From Anaerostipes caccae L1-92 (GTDB lineage: Bacteria; Bacillota; Clostridia; Lachnospirales; Lachnospiraceae): a stretch of 64,000 bases of DNA. Position 1 is the first letter of the stretch. Each line of letters starts with the position of its first letter. The position numbers and the translations under genes were made by a program. Shown here piece after piece: positions 1 to 7,827 of this stretch. The stretch spans positions 2,173,501 to 2,237,500 of the forward strand of contig NZ_AP023027.1 in assembly GCF_014467075.1 (NCBI RefSeq), given 5' to 3'. Below the pieces are notes generated by a model. The model saw only the letters and a list, made by a program, of their open reading frames with translations. It searched no databases and was not told the origin of the DNA.

Positions 1-1812
1 CTTGGCTTTATTCGCCGCATTTGCATTGTCCAAAGCAGTCTGGAGGGCCTGGCGCTGCTGTTCTTCCTCATAGCGCTGTTCATCTGTGCGCCGCGAAATA
101 AGAATTGCCAGCTTATCATTTGAATATGGATTATCCACATTGATAATCTGAGTCGAGATCCAGTGATATCTGCCGTCTGTGAGTTTCTGCCTGACTTCAA
201 GGAAAACCTCATCCTTTTCATGCCCCAGCGTTTCTGTAAGATACTCCGTTCCAAAACGATGCCGAAACTCATCAGCATGTTCCGGGTGTACCGTCAGAGC
301 CATGTCCTGAAACAGTCTGCTGTAAGATTTCTGCTGCCCCAGGCCAATCATCAGGCCCGGTTTTACGTAAATAAAATTCAGTGTATCCTCTGTCAGATTG
401 ATGCTGATAATCACCGGATAGGCGTTGGAAATTGCGCCTACCAGTGTGATGCGTTCCTGCAGTATTTCCCTCTCTGCTTCCTGTTCTGCCAGCTTTTCCT
501 CTGTAACATCATGAAAGGCGGCAACAAAAACCGGTTCTCCATTTTCATCAAATGTTCTTTCCAGAATACCGGAAACCCAGAAATATTCTCCTCCCGCCCT
601 TTGAACGCGGAACTCAAATGTACTTTTCCGGCCATCTGTATCGGCAGTTTCAATCATCTTCACAAGCCTGTCATAATCGTCCGGATGAATCAGATTCTCT
701 ATCGGCTCACCGAGAACTGTGTCCTCAACATCACCTTCCGTATACTTCAAAAGCTGCATTCCCTGCCGGTTCAGCTGCAGAAACCGATATGGTTTGTCTA
801 CAGATATAAGTGCAATTCCTTCCGGAACGGCATTATATAAATGTCCTATGTAATCTGCCTGGTTTGAAAGTTTTTTATTTGTTTTATTTGCGTACCAGTA
901 ATAAGAAAATACTAAGAGAAAGATACCTGCCAGGATACTTCCGATCAATTCCATGGAACGTCTCAGAATTACTCCGGTCTGGGCAGTCACCACGTCCTTC
1001 GGAATAATAGACATAACATACCAGTCTGTCTCAAGCTTCAGAGGAGCATAACAAAAAACCGTATCCTTTCCCTGATAATTTAAAACTGCCCACCCCGTCT
1101 TCTGCTGTTTCAGTGAATCGGCAAAGCGCTTAAGACTCTCCGAATCGTTTTGCGCTTTTGGCAGCATATCAAAGAGATTTTTCATCGTTTTGTTGCTGTT
1201 TATATGAGGAGACCGGATCAGGACATCCCCGTTCTTATGGACCACGTAGGAAAAACCGGTATCATGATAAAAAGACAGGCTGAAACTGTCGGCAATATTC
1301 TCCACCTCATATTCTTTGACCAAATAGCCCGCGGTGCCGTCCTTTAATTCCACTCTCACAAACAGGTGAAATACATTGACACCGGTCACACTGCTGATAT
1401 GAGGTTCAATGATACCGTTTCTTTTTGTCGTCTTATCCAGCACTTTTTGTACGTGCGCATCCGGTTCTGTTTCTGTGGAAAAACAGCTCCCGTCGGGGAG
1501 ATACAGGCTGATTCCTTTATCCGCGCGTGCATAGCTTTCCAGCGCCTCCCTCAGTTTCCCCTTCTCCGTCTTTGAAAACTTCTTTAAATAGCCTGTCATC
1601 ATGCTCATAGAATCATACTCATTGCGCAGCTGTACTTTCAGAGTATTTAATCCTTGCTGAGTACTCTCTCTTATAGTGCTGATGGACTGTTCCCACAGCT
1701 GCTTTTTTACTCCCCTTACAAAAGAGAATGTCAAAAAGCTTAAAATGATGCCAATGATAACTGCGGCAAGAGCAATCTTCCTCTTTATATTTCCGGAGTC
1801 TCTTTTTTTCAT
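1..1812 (-). CDS. Membrane Cache/PAS sensor protein, probably a hybrid histidine kinase (C-terminus missing)
   Basis: The gene starts at ATG 1810-1812 and stays open for 604 codons to the left edge, so the C-terminus is cut off. A short cytoplasmic start is followed by a membrane segment (about residues 13-32), an extracellular Cache-like region (about 35-283), a second membrane segment (about 284-306) and a PAS domain (about 320-440, with the usual HPDD motif). A second PAS-like segment follows (about 465-580), then a helical linker ending ALDNANAANKAK at the edge. That linker usually precedes the HisKA segment of Lachnospiraceae hybrid kinases, so a kinase output is likely; a GGDEF or EAL output is possible. 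The start overlaps the stop of the upstream lipoprotein gene by one base (TGATG), which suggests translational coupling and a ligand-binding partnership. The domain reading is firm; the output domain is inferred. Confidence 0.8.
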   Translation of the reverse strand, partial: MKKRDSGNIKRKIALAAVIIGIILSFLTFSFVRGVKKQLWEQSISTIRESTQQGLNTLKVQLRNEYDSMSMMTGYLKKFSKTEKGKLREALESYARADKGISLYLPDGSCFSTETEPDAHVQKVLDKTTKRNGIIEPHISSVTGVNVFHLFVRVELKDGTAGYLVKEYEVENIADSFSLSFYHDTGFSYVVHKNGDVLIRSPHINSNKTMKNLFDMLPKAQNDSESLKRFADSLKQQKTGWAVLNYQGKDTVFCYAPLKLETDWYVMSIIPKDVVTAQTGVILRRSMELIGSILAGIFLLVFSYYWYANKTNKKLSNQADYIGHLYNAVPEGIALISVDKPYRFLQLNRQGMQLLKYTEGDVEDTVLGEPIENLIHPDDYDRLVKMIETADTDGRKSTFEFRVQRAGGEYFWVSGILERTFDENGEPVFVAAFHDVTEEKLAEQEAEREILQERITLVGAISNAYPVIISINLTEDTLNFIYVKPGLMIGLGQQKSYSRLFQDMALTVHPEHADEFRHRFGTEYLTETLGHEKDEVFLEVRQKLTDGRYHWISTQIINVDNPYSNDKLAILISRRTDEQRYEEEQQRQALQTALDNANAANKAK

Positions 1813-3089
1813 CACTGTACTTTCCTCTCTTTTTCTGCCTGCCGGTCCATACGGTTCATGACGGATCTCACCGGCTTTCCTGAAAGAATCTGTTTCGATG
1901 CCTCCGCTGTCAGGTTCCAAATCGGCAGTTTGAGCATACTGTCTGTACCGATCACTGTTTTACCGTCCTTATAGCAGGACAGCAGGGGACGTATTTCTTC
2001 TACGGAAGACGGTTTTCCCCCTTTCAGCGGGCTGAATGAGCACTGCTGGTCCGAAAATTTTTGGATATTTTCAGCCTGAGTAAAGTATTCCACGAACATT
2101 TCAGCAGCTTTTACATGACGGCTGTCTGCATTCACACTTAAACGCGTGTCTGCGTTTACGACCAGCATCGAGCCTTTTTCCAGCAGAGGAAGAGGGCTGA
2201 CACTGAATTTCAGATCCGGGTTCATCGTCTTTACTCTTCCTGCTGCCCATGCGCCTGTGAGCATAAACGGAGATTTCCCTTTGGCAAATTCCTCAAGGTC
2301 ATCTGAAGTTTTTTCAGTCTTCAGAGACTTGCCAGGATCTATATACCCCTGTTGGATCAGGCTCTGCGCCAGATCAAATCCCGGAGTCAGATATCGGCTC
2401 AGCTTCTCTTTCCCATTATTCAGGTTTTCAAACACCTGTTTCTGGTTATTTTGCTGATAGACGGAATAGAAGCCTCTGCCGACAGCCAGCGTTTTTAAAG
2501 AGATATCATTGTTGCAGATGACCGGAGTGATCCCCTTTTTCGTAAAATAGCTACACACACTTTCCCATTCTTTTAAATTTCCCGGGGTCTTTTGCTTATG
2601 TTTTTTCAAAAGATCTTCATTGCAGTAGAGCCCAAATGCAGATACCGTAGTCGGAACCCAATAGATCTTTCCTTCATCTTTCATCTGAGTCAGCATTTGA
2701 TCTGTATAGTCCGGAATCGTGCGAAGGCCTGACAGGTCTGCAGCCTGTCCTTTCGCCTTCAGTTTCAGAAGGATATCATGATTGACCATGAAAACATCGT
2801 CGCCCTTCCCTGTTTCCATCCGTTTTTCCAGGGCTTCAAAGTATTGTGTCCCTTTCAGGCTCTCATATGATACTCTGATATCAGGATTTTCCTTCATAAA
2901 GCCTGAAATAATCTCCTCGATCACTTTGACATTTTCAGGCTCATATTTGTTTCCGAAAAACGTAATCGTCGTGACATCTTCAGAATCTGCTTCTTCATTC
3001 ATGACCGTATGTTTGCTGCTGCACCCGCACAGTACCAGCATACAGATAAGCACCGCCGCACAGCACCTTATCATCTTCCTTCTCTTCAT
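1812..3089 (-). CDS. Extracellular solute-binding lipoprotein (ABC family 1 type), without a permease
   Basis: A protein of 425 residues. The N-terminus has a basic stretch, a hydrophobic core and a lipobox LCGC with the lipidated Cys at residue 23. The body has the features of family 1 (sugar or oligosaccharide) solute-binding proteins, including the segments ITFFGNKYEPENVKVIEEII and LTGAWAAGRV. No permease or ATPase gene lies nearby. The next gene is a membrane sensor that overlaps it by one base, so the protein more likely presents a ligand to that sensor than feeds a transporter; this is inference. Upstream, 36 bp away, is an arginase-fold gene on the same strand. The ligand is unknown. 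Confidence 0.85.
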   Translation of the reverse strand: MKRRKMIRCCAAVLICMLVLCGCSSKHTVMNEEADSEDVTTITFFGNKYEPENVKVIEEIISGFMKENPDIRVSYESLKGTQYFEALEKRMETGKGDDVFMVNHDILLKLKAKGQAADLSGLRTIPDYTDQMLTQMKDEGKIYWVPTTVSAFGLYCNEDLLKKHKQKTPGNLKEWESVCSYFTKKGITPVICNNDISLKTLAVGRGFYSVYQQNNQKQVFENLNNGKEKLSRYLTPGFDLAQSLIQQGYIDPGKSLKTEKTSDDLEEFAKGKSPFMLTGAWAAGRVKTMNPDLKFSVSPLPLLEKGSMLVVNADTRLSVNADSRHVKAAEMFVEYFTQAENIQKFSDQQCSFSPLKGGKPSSVEEIRPLLSCYKDGKTVIGTDSMLKLPIWNLTAEASKQILSGKPVRSVMNRMDRQAEKERKVQ

Positions 3090-3125
3090 TGCACCTATCC
3101 CCTTTTCTGTGTAAATAATGATTTT

Positions 3126-3908
3126 TTACCTCTGAGGATCATCGGGAAGGGGCATCATCCCGTCCAGACATTCCAAAACTTCTTTGTTGACACGGTCACT
3201 CTGCATGATCTCTCTTCTGCCAGACAACAGGCCGCCCTGATATTCTCCGCAGATATCGGCCCCTAAGATGTTTCTGTCCTGCGCAATCATAGTACATATT
3301 CTGCATACCTGCCCTGTGGTCATGCTGCCCTGGTCCCAGTTTGTAGACAGCTCGCTCAGGCTCAGCACATCCTTGTCCAAAGACAGATAGACATCCGTCC
3401 GGATCTCTCTCTGAAGCCATGTCTTCCAGTCAAAATCCGGGGATACAGCTTCTTCCTCCGGCACTGCCGCCATGTGATTTCTGTATCTCGGCTCCACCTC
3501 CCGCAGATATGCGGCCGAAGTACCGATCAGGATTACTTTTTTCAGATGTTCCATCTCATCCATGGCCCTCCGCACCCAGCATCCGCAGGATAAAAGTTCA
3601 GGAAACAGCGGCTTCTGAAGATCCGTGTGGCAGTCAAACAGCACCAGCGTAAAATCCCTGCATATCTCTTTCTGCAGAAGAAAGGAGACATAGTGGTAAT
3701 TTCCCGAACCGAGAAAATAAATATGAGATGGCTTTCCTGCCCTGATTCTCTCTCTGATCGTCTCCGCCGCAGTATCCTCACAATATCCGTTGGTCCCCGG
3801 AACTTCTCTCAGGTTGATCCGCTGATGAGGAGCTGATTGATAAAACTCTTCCTTATCGTACAGATCGTCAAAGTCCAGGACTGTAATCATCTGCTGCACA
3901 TCTCTCAC
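3126..3908 (-). CDS. Arginase/ureohydrolase-fold protein
   Basis: A protein of 260 residues with the metal-binding signature of the arginase superfamily. GSGNYHY (His72) stands for GGDHS, FDCHTD (Asp92, His94, Asp96) for the DAHxD motif, and SLDKDVLS (Asp178, Asp180) for SxDxD. ADICGEY (Glu222) matches the C-terminal acidic motif. These residues could bind a dinuclear Mn centre, so hydrolysis of a guanidino, formimino or amide substrate is plausible. The substrate loops differ from classical arginase or agmatinase, so I do not assign a substrate. It lies 14 bp after the EIIC-EAL gene and 36 bp before the solute-binding lipoprotein, clearly in the same operon. A metabolic enzyme inside a signalling operon is unusual. 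Confidence 0.75.
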   Translation of the reverse strand: MRDVQQMITVLDFDDLYDKEEFYQSAPHQRINLREVPGTNGYCEDTAAETIRERIRAGKPSHIYFLGSGNYHYVSFLLQKEICRDFTLVLFDCHTDLQKPLFPELLSCGCWVRRAMDEMEHLKKVILIGTSAAYLREVEPRYRNHMAAVPEEEAVSPDFDWKTWLQREIRTDVYLSLDKDVLSLSELSTNWDQGSMTTGQVCRICTMIAQDRNILGADICGEYQGGLLSGRREIMQSDRVNKEVLECLDGMMPLPDDPQR

Positions 3909-3922
3909 TCCTTTTCGGACTG

Positions 3923-6010
3923 TTAAAGATAAGTCTTAATAAATTCCTCCGGCGGGACCGGCCTGCCGTAATAATAACCCTGGAAGACTTTGCATCCCAT
4001 TTCTTTCAGCAAGTCTCTCTGTTCCTCTGTCTCTACAAATTCTGCGACTACATGAAACTTCAGCGTCTGTGCCATATCCACGATGCCGGAGACAATATTT
4101 CTGGATCTCTCATTGTCCACAAGCTGTCTGACAAGTCTGCCGTCCAGCTTCACTTCCTCGAAAAAATAGTCCTGAAGATATACCATAGACCCATGTCCCA
4201 TGCCGAAATCGTCCATGCTGATTTCGATGCCGTTTCGCCTGATATTTTCCAGTTCTCCGGTCACCTTTTCTGAGTGGTCCAAAAATACCCGTTCCGTGAA
4301 TTCAAAGACCATCTGTTTTTTCCCAAAGTCATAGTGTGACAAGAGATCCAGCACATGTCTGCTCCAGTCCTTCTGCTCCAGCTGGCTCGGGGAGATGTTG
4401 ACTGAAACCCTCAGACTCTGGTCCGACACACGGTTCATTTTTTGTATATCCGTACAGGCTTTTTCCAGGATAAAATTCCCCAAAGCCTGAAGCTGACCGC
4501 TCTCTGAAGCCAGCTGGATAATCAGGGGCGGAGCAATATATCCTGCCACCGGGTGATTCCATCGAAGCAGGGCCTCCGCACCATAGATGCCCCCGTCAGC
4601 CGACATCTGCACCTGATAGTGAAGGGTAAGGCATCCTCTCTCCAGTTCATTCTTCAGATCGTATGCCAGAGTTTTTGCGGCATAGCTGTGGATGTAATCA
4701 TCGGAAAGGAGGATCGGTCTGCGGCCTGACTCATCTCCCTGATCCATATCCTCTGTCATTTGCCGGACTTCCTCTTTAAAATTTCTCGTCTGCTTCTCTT
4801 CACTGTATCTGATAAACGGAATATAGATCAATGTGCCGATCAGCAGATTCACAATCTGCAGAACACTTCCTGCTACAGATCCCGTTGCCTCATAGCCGCT
4901 GAAAATAACGGGTACTGTCCATTCTACCGATCTGGTCACATACGGCACCAGTCCCATCGTCATCGCAAAAGTACTTGTAAGCACAAACACAAGAGGCGTC
5001 AGAATAAACGGCACAAACATAACCGGATTAAAAATCACCGGAAATCCAAAAATAGCGATCTCACTGATATTAAAGAGGACGGAAATCCCCGCGACCTTAC
5101 CGAGCTTACGATTATGACTCTTTTTCGCCGCTATAAGGAGTGCCGTAATAAGACAGAGAGCCGCCCCGCATCCGCCGATAAACACAAAAATATCCATAAA
5201 AGACTTGGAGTAGATCTCCGTAGGCATTTTCCCCGCTGCGATCAGCGTCTGATTGACAGATACTCCAGGTTCAAACAGTCTCTTTGCCACTGCATCCAGA
5301 GTATTCGTCCCATGGATTCCAAAAAACCAGAGAACATGAGAAAAGAAAACATACAGCAGGGCCCCTGACAGGTTCCCTGACAAATGACGAAATGCCTTCA
5401 TAGACAAAAACGAACCGAAATTTGTGATATTGCTTGCTCCCGTCCACTCCCTCAGCAGTACGCCGGCTCCAGCGAACAAAAGGGTAATTATAACGATCGG
5501 CAGCAGATTCAGGATGGATAAGTTGAACAAATACTCTGCTCCCACCGTATGCATCGCCTCAAACTTCCTTGCCGCCCTGACACTCAGCCGGAACAGCGCA
5601 CAGGACAGCATCGTGATACACATAGCCGTAAAAACCCATTCCGGCCCGAAAATATACTCTTCATTCTCCATGATACCCCCGCAGAAGGCCATATAGGATA
5701 CCAAGGCCGTAACTGCATAGTAAAATGCCTCATTGGACTCCGACATTCTGCCGAAAGACAGGCTGATCGTCACAGTGAGAAGCAGAGCAAGGGAACCAAG
5801 CGTAATCGTATATACTGCATCCAAAATATTCAAAATCCGCCCTCCCAGGAAAGCGGTTATAAATTCCTGATACGGCGGATATGGAAAACTCTTAAATAAA
5901 AGTGCAAAGGAACCCAGGATTAAAAAGGGGATGACTAATGTCAGCCCCTGCTTAACCGATAAAATCGCTGTCGATTTCCCAAGATCCCTATAATAGTTTC
6001 TGATTTTCAT
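3923..6010 (-). CDS. PTS EIIC membrane domain fused to an EAL c-di-GMP phosphodiesterase
   Basis: A protein of 695 residues. Residues 1-405 form a multi-spanning PTS EIIC domain of the lactose/cellobiose type, with the FGIHGTN loop at 230-236 and the typical C-terminal segment TGSVAGSVLQIVNLLIGTLI. After a linker (405-450) comes a complete EAL domain (455-695). Catalytic positions are present: EALLRW (Glu479), VNISPSQ (Asn538), FEFTER (Glu570), DDFG (Asp600-601), VKLDG (Lys621), AEFVET (Glu657, Glu660) and QGYYYGRP (Gln677). It should therefore cleave c-di-GMP to pGpG. No EIIB or EIIA domain is present in it or next to it. I infer that the transporter fold acts as a sugar sensor controlling the phosphodiesterase. 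It is 21 bp downstream of the DUF3783 gene and 14 bp upstream of the arginase-fold gene. Confidence 0.9.
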   Translation of the reverse strand: MKIRNYYRDLGKSTAILSVKQGLTLVIPFLILGSFALLFKSFPYPPYQEFITAFLGGRILNILDAVYTITLGSLALLLTVTISLSFGRMSESNEAFYYAVTALVSYMAFCGGIMENEEYIFGPEWVFTAMCITMLSCALFRLSVRAARKFEAMHTVGAEYLFNLSILNLLPIVIITLLFAGAGVLLREWTGASNITNFGSFLSMKAFRHLSGNLSGALLYVFFSHVLWFFGIHGTNTLDAVAKRLFEPGVSVNQTLIAAGKMPTEIYSKSFMDIFVFIGGCGAALCLITALLIAAKKSHNRKLGKVAGISVLFNISEIAIFGFPVIFNPVMFVPFILTPLVFVLTSTFAMTMGLVPYVTRSVEWTVPVIFSGYEATGSVAGSVLQIVNLLIGTLIYIPFIRYSEEKQTRNFKEEVRQMTEDMDQGDESGRRPILLSDDYIHSYAAKTLAYDLKNELERGCLTLHYQVQMSADGGIYGAEALLRWNHPVAGYIAPPLIIQLASESGQLQALGNFILEKACTDIQKMNRVSDQSLRVSVNISPSQLEQKDWSRHVLDLLSHYDFGKKQMVFEFTERVFLDHSEKVTGELENIRRNGIEISMDDFGMGHGSMVYLQDYFFEEVKLDGRLVRQLVDNERSRNIVSGIVDMAQTLKFHVVAEFVETEEQRDLLKEMGCKVFQGYYYGRPVPPEEFIKTYL

Positions 6011-6031
6011 TGCATAACTCCCCAGATTCGA

Positions 6032-6433
6032 TCACTGCCCGGACATTTCTTCATGTTCATCCCTGAGATTCTCATATAGAGTCATAGAGTCCCAAGTCTG
6101 GTTTGTATCCGTCAGAACGGCCTTTAAATTTATCTTTTTAAGCTTCTCTTTTCGAAAACTCATAATCATCTCATCAATCTGGCGGCCTGTGAAGCCTTTC
6201 ATGACAAGCATCTCTTCTGTGAATCCCGGACCGTCATAGCAGCTGCCGCCCGGTTCGATGCCGGGAACTCCTGCCAGTGCCCCGATCGGTTTCAGATAAT
6301 CTTCTTTTTTTATATTTTTTATCCGTACACCCATGCGGACCAGGATAAACTTTATCTTTCTTGCCCGCTCGGAACCGTCTAAATTATACAGCAATACAGC
6401 TGCACCGCTGTTTTTTCTTTGATTCATTTTCAT
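6032..6433 (-). CDS. DUF3783 domain protein
   Basis: A protein of 133 residues. The start at 6433 (MKMNQRK) is chosen because AAAAGG lies six bases upstream; the frame is open a little further, without a ribosome binding site. The C-terminal half, with EEMLVMKGFTGRQIDEMI and LKAVLTDTNQTW, matches the DUF3783 family, which is common in Clostridia and has no known function. It ends 21 bp before the EIIC-EAL gene, so it may be the first gene of that signalling operon. No membrane segment or catalytic motif is visible. Confidence 0.75.
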   Translation of the reverse strand: MKMNQRKNSGAAVLLYNLDGSERARKIKFILVRMGVRIKNIKKEDYLKPIGALAGVPGIEPGGSCYDGPGFTEEMLVMKGFTGRQIDEMIMSFRKEKLKKINLKAVLTDTNQTWDSMTLYENLRDEHEEMSGQ

Positions 6434-6503
6434 GTCCTGCCTTTTCATTATAGTAGTTTTATTATACCTTATTGGGCGGAGCGCGTCCACCCGAAGGGTA
6501 TTA

Positions 6504-6564
6504 CATTTTCCACATGATTGTAGTGAGACATTCTAAGAGCCGAATGGAAATCGTGTAGAAAATG
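6504..6564. repeat. Conserved-core hairpin, copy 1 (61 nt)
   Basis: A 16-base arm starting cattttccacatgatt is matched by aatcgtgtagaaaatg with one C/A mismatch and one T/G wobble. The arms enclose the conserved core TAGTGAGACATTCTAAGAGC. The same 61-nt unit recurs at 7709-7769 and 23347-23407, and a variant lies at 7589-7658. It sits upstream of the DUF3783 gene. Confidence 0.8.
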
Positions 6565-6654
6565 GACGTAATATCTACTGGATAAATACTTATCAAACGA
6601 TCGTTGAATAGCTTTTTTTATTCAGAGAATACTTATCCATCAGACATTATGTCC
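6564..6654. repeat. 91-nt imperfect palindrome
   Basis: The left arm begins ggacgtaatatctactgg and the right arm, read on the other strand, begins ggacataatgtctgatgg. About 18 of the first 22 positions pair. The left arm recurs at 7538-7559. It resembles a miniature inverted-repeat element; no target duplication is obvious. Confidence 0.65.
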
Positions 6655-6880
6655 ATTTTTACCAGTTCGTAGGCATTGCATTAGAAGCAAGGTTCGTTTA
6701 CTTCTTTCAGAAAAGGTTCAGAGGCAAGGAGGGGAGGTTCGATTCACCAAATTTGCACTTCGCCTGCGGCTCCTGCTCATTAAGTTCCTTCCAACGGGCC
6801 GCTGGAGAGACTTTGCTGAAAGTTGGAAAATCTTACCTTCCTGAGACAGCAAGCCGCAGAACTGGTAAAAATGTCATGAC
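6651..6880 (+). repeat. Left arm of a long inverted repeat
   Basis: This segment, from gtccatttttaccag to aaaaatgtcatgac, is similar to the reverse complement of 7335-7541. Shared blocks include ttctttcagaaaagg, gagactttnctgaaagtt and ctgagacagcaagccg. By eye the best part (6790-6880) is well over 80% identical. The two arms flank the CRISPR remnant. Confidence 0.75.
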
Positions 6881-6937
6881 ATACAGAAAAATACCCTGGC
6901 AGTTAAACATTGACTACTTTTCTGTGCCTAACTATCA

Positions 6938-7098
6938 GGGTATATCTTATTTCTGTTACTGTTTATCGATGTCCTTGCGGATGCGGGAGCCGTTTATGGA
7001 AAATTTCAATACAACTCTTGTTACTGTTTATCTGAACTCTGTCTGGAAACATAGAGGTGAATGATGTTATTTCAATACAACTCTTGTTACTGTTTATC
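6938..7098 (-). CRISPR. Orphan CRISPR remnant: three repeats, two spacers
   Basis: Two identical 30-nt repeats lie at 7003-7032 and 7069-7098, separated by a 36-nt unique spacer. A third repeat at 6938-6967 keeps only the 14 bases ctgttactgtttatc-side of the unit and is separated by 35 nt. Read on the minus strand the repeat starts GATAAACAGTAACAAG and ends GTTGTATTGAAAT, with a small internal hairpin (ACAA-gag-TTGT). The ATTGAAAT end resembles the 5' handle of many type I and III crRNAs. Loss of the 3' half in the terminal repeat fits a trailer end, so the leader would lie on the right, where 7099-7290 is AT-rich. No cas gene is in the window. Confidence 0.65.
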
Positions 7099-7334
7099 CA
7101 ACGCTTTTAAGCCATTCTTCCATTTCATTATAGCCAGTTTTCCTGATAAAATCAACGTTTCTCTAAATATTTCCCAACCGTCATCAATTTTCTCACATTT
7201 TTCTCCAATACACCTTCAAATGGCTATTTCCCACGGTTTGTATGCAATTATCAATTTTATAGGTTGGGAAATCAGTATACCTTATCGCGCAGAGCGCGCC
7301 ACCCGAAGAGTATGAAATACAGTGTGCCCTTTGG

Positions 7335-7541
7335 TATGACATTTTGACCAGTTTTCCGGCTTGCTGTCTCAGAGATGTAAGATTTTCTAACTTTCAGTAA
7401 AGTCTCTGCGGTGGCCCGTTCGGAACTCGCTGGCGCGGGGGCGGCCTCACTGTGCTTTGCACACCACCTCCGAGCCTTTTCTGAAAGAAGAAAAACTAAC
7501 ATCTCTTCGAATGCAAGGCCTCCAAACTGGTCAAAATGGAC
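7335..7541 (-). repeat. Right arm of a long inverted repeat
   Basis: Its reverse complement matches 6651-6880. It contains an extra GC-rich stretch near 7425-7465 that is diverged in the left arm. Together the arms look like two inverted copies of one non-coding element. Confidence 0.75.
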
Positions 7542-7588
7542 GTAATATCTACTGGATAAGTATCCACCAAACACATGGAACCGTCCAA

Positions 7589-7658
7589 CGATAGTTTTTT
7601 AGCACTATTGGAGGAACGCATTTCAAAGCGTGACGGAAATAGTGGAGAAAAACTATCG
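7589..7658. repeat. Conserved-core hairpin, variant copy (70 nt)
   Basis: The stem (cgatagtttttt-side at 7589-7609, paired with 7638-7658, 18 of 21 pairs) has a sequence unlike the 61-nt copies. The loop keeps the same landmarks, TTGGAGgaacGCATT and GACGGAAAT. The inner GGC/GCC pairs of the other copies are replaced by CGC/GCG here. Confidence 0.7.
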
Positions 7659-7708
7659 CAGGTGGCACCTTTGATTTCTAAGCAGCCTGCTCCAGCAAAT
7701 AATATGTC

Positions 7709-7769
7709 CATTTTCTACACGATTGGAGTGAGGCATTCTAAGAGCTGAACGGAAATCGTGTAGAAAATG
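7709..7769. repeat. Conserved-core hairpin, copy 2 (61 nt)
   Basis: Perfect 16-base arms (cattttctacacgatt and its complement) enclose TTGGAGTGAGGCATTCTAAG and GAACGGAA. Same length and core as the copies at 6504 and 23347. It lies 59 bp upstream of the DUF1622 gene. Confidence 0.85.
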
Positions 7770-7827
7770 TCATACTATATCTGAATGAAATCTTACAAAT
7801 ATGCAGACGATAAAATGAAGCTATGTT

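Larger units (their letters stand above)
6434..7827. repeat. Repeat-rich region with nested palindromes, inverted element copies and a CRISPR remnant
   Basis: No convincing gene lies in these 1.4 kb. From left to right it holds a conserved hairpin (6504-6564), a 91-nt palindrome (6564-6654), the left arm of a long inverted repeat (6651-6880) and a three-repeat CRISPR remnant (6938-7098). Then come an AT-rich stretch, the right arm (7335-7541), a palindrome half at 7538-7559 that closes near 7708 with a 70-nt hairpin inside (7589-7658), and another conserved hairpin (7709-7769). Short open frames in the arms share a peptide like ETLLKVRKSYISETASR. The two copies differ at both the nucleotide and the residue level, so I take them for non-coding repeats. 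Confidence 0.7.

Noticed and set aside
4760..5368. A 202-codon plus-strand frame opposite the EIIC domain
   Set aside because: Composition rich in Lys, His and Arg is what the antisense of a hydrophobic membrane domain gives; no start site.
6753..7064. A 103-codon plus-strand frame sharing a peptide with the frame at 7272-7574
   Set aside because: Both frames lie in the two inverted repeat arms; their residue differences are as frequent as base differences, and one runs into the CRISPR remnant. They look like frames within a non-coding element.
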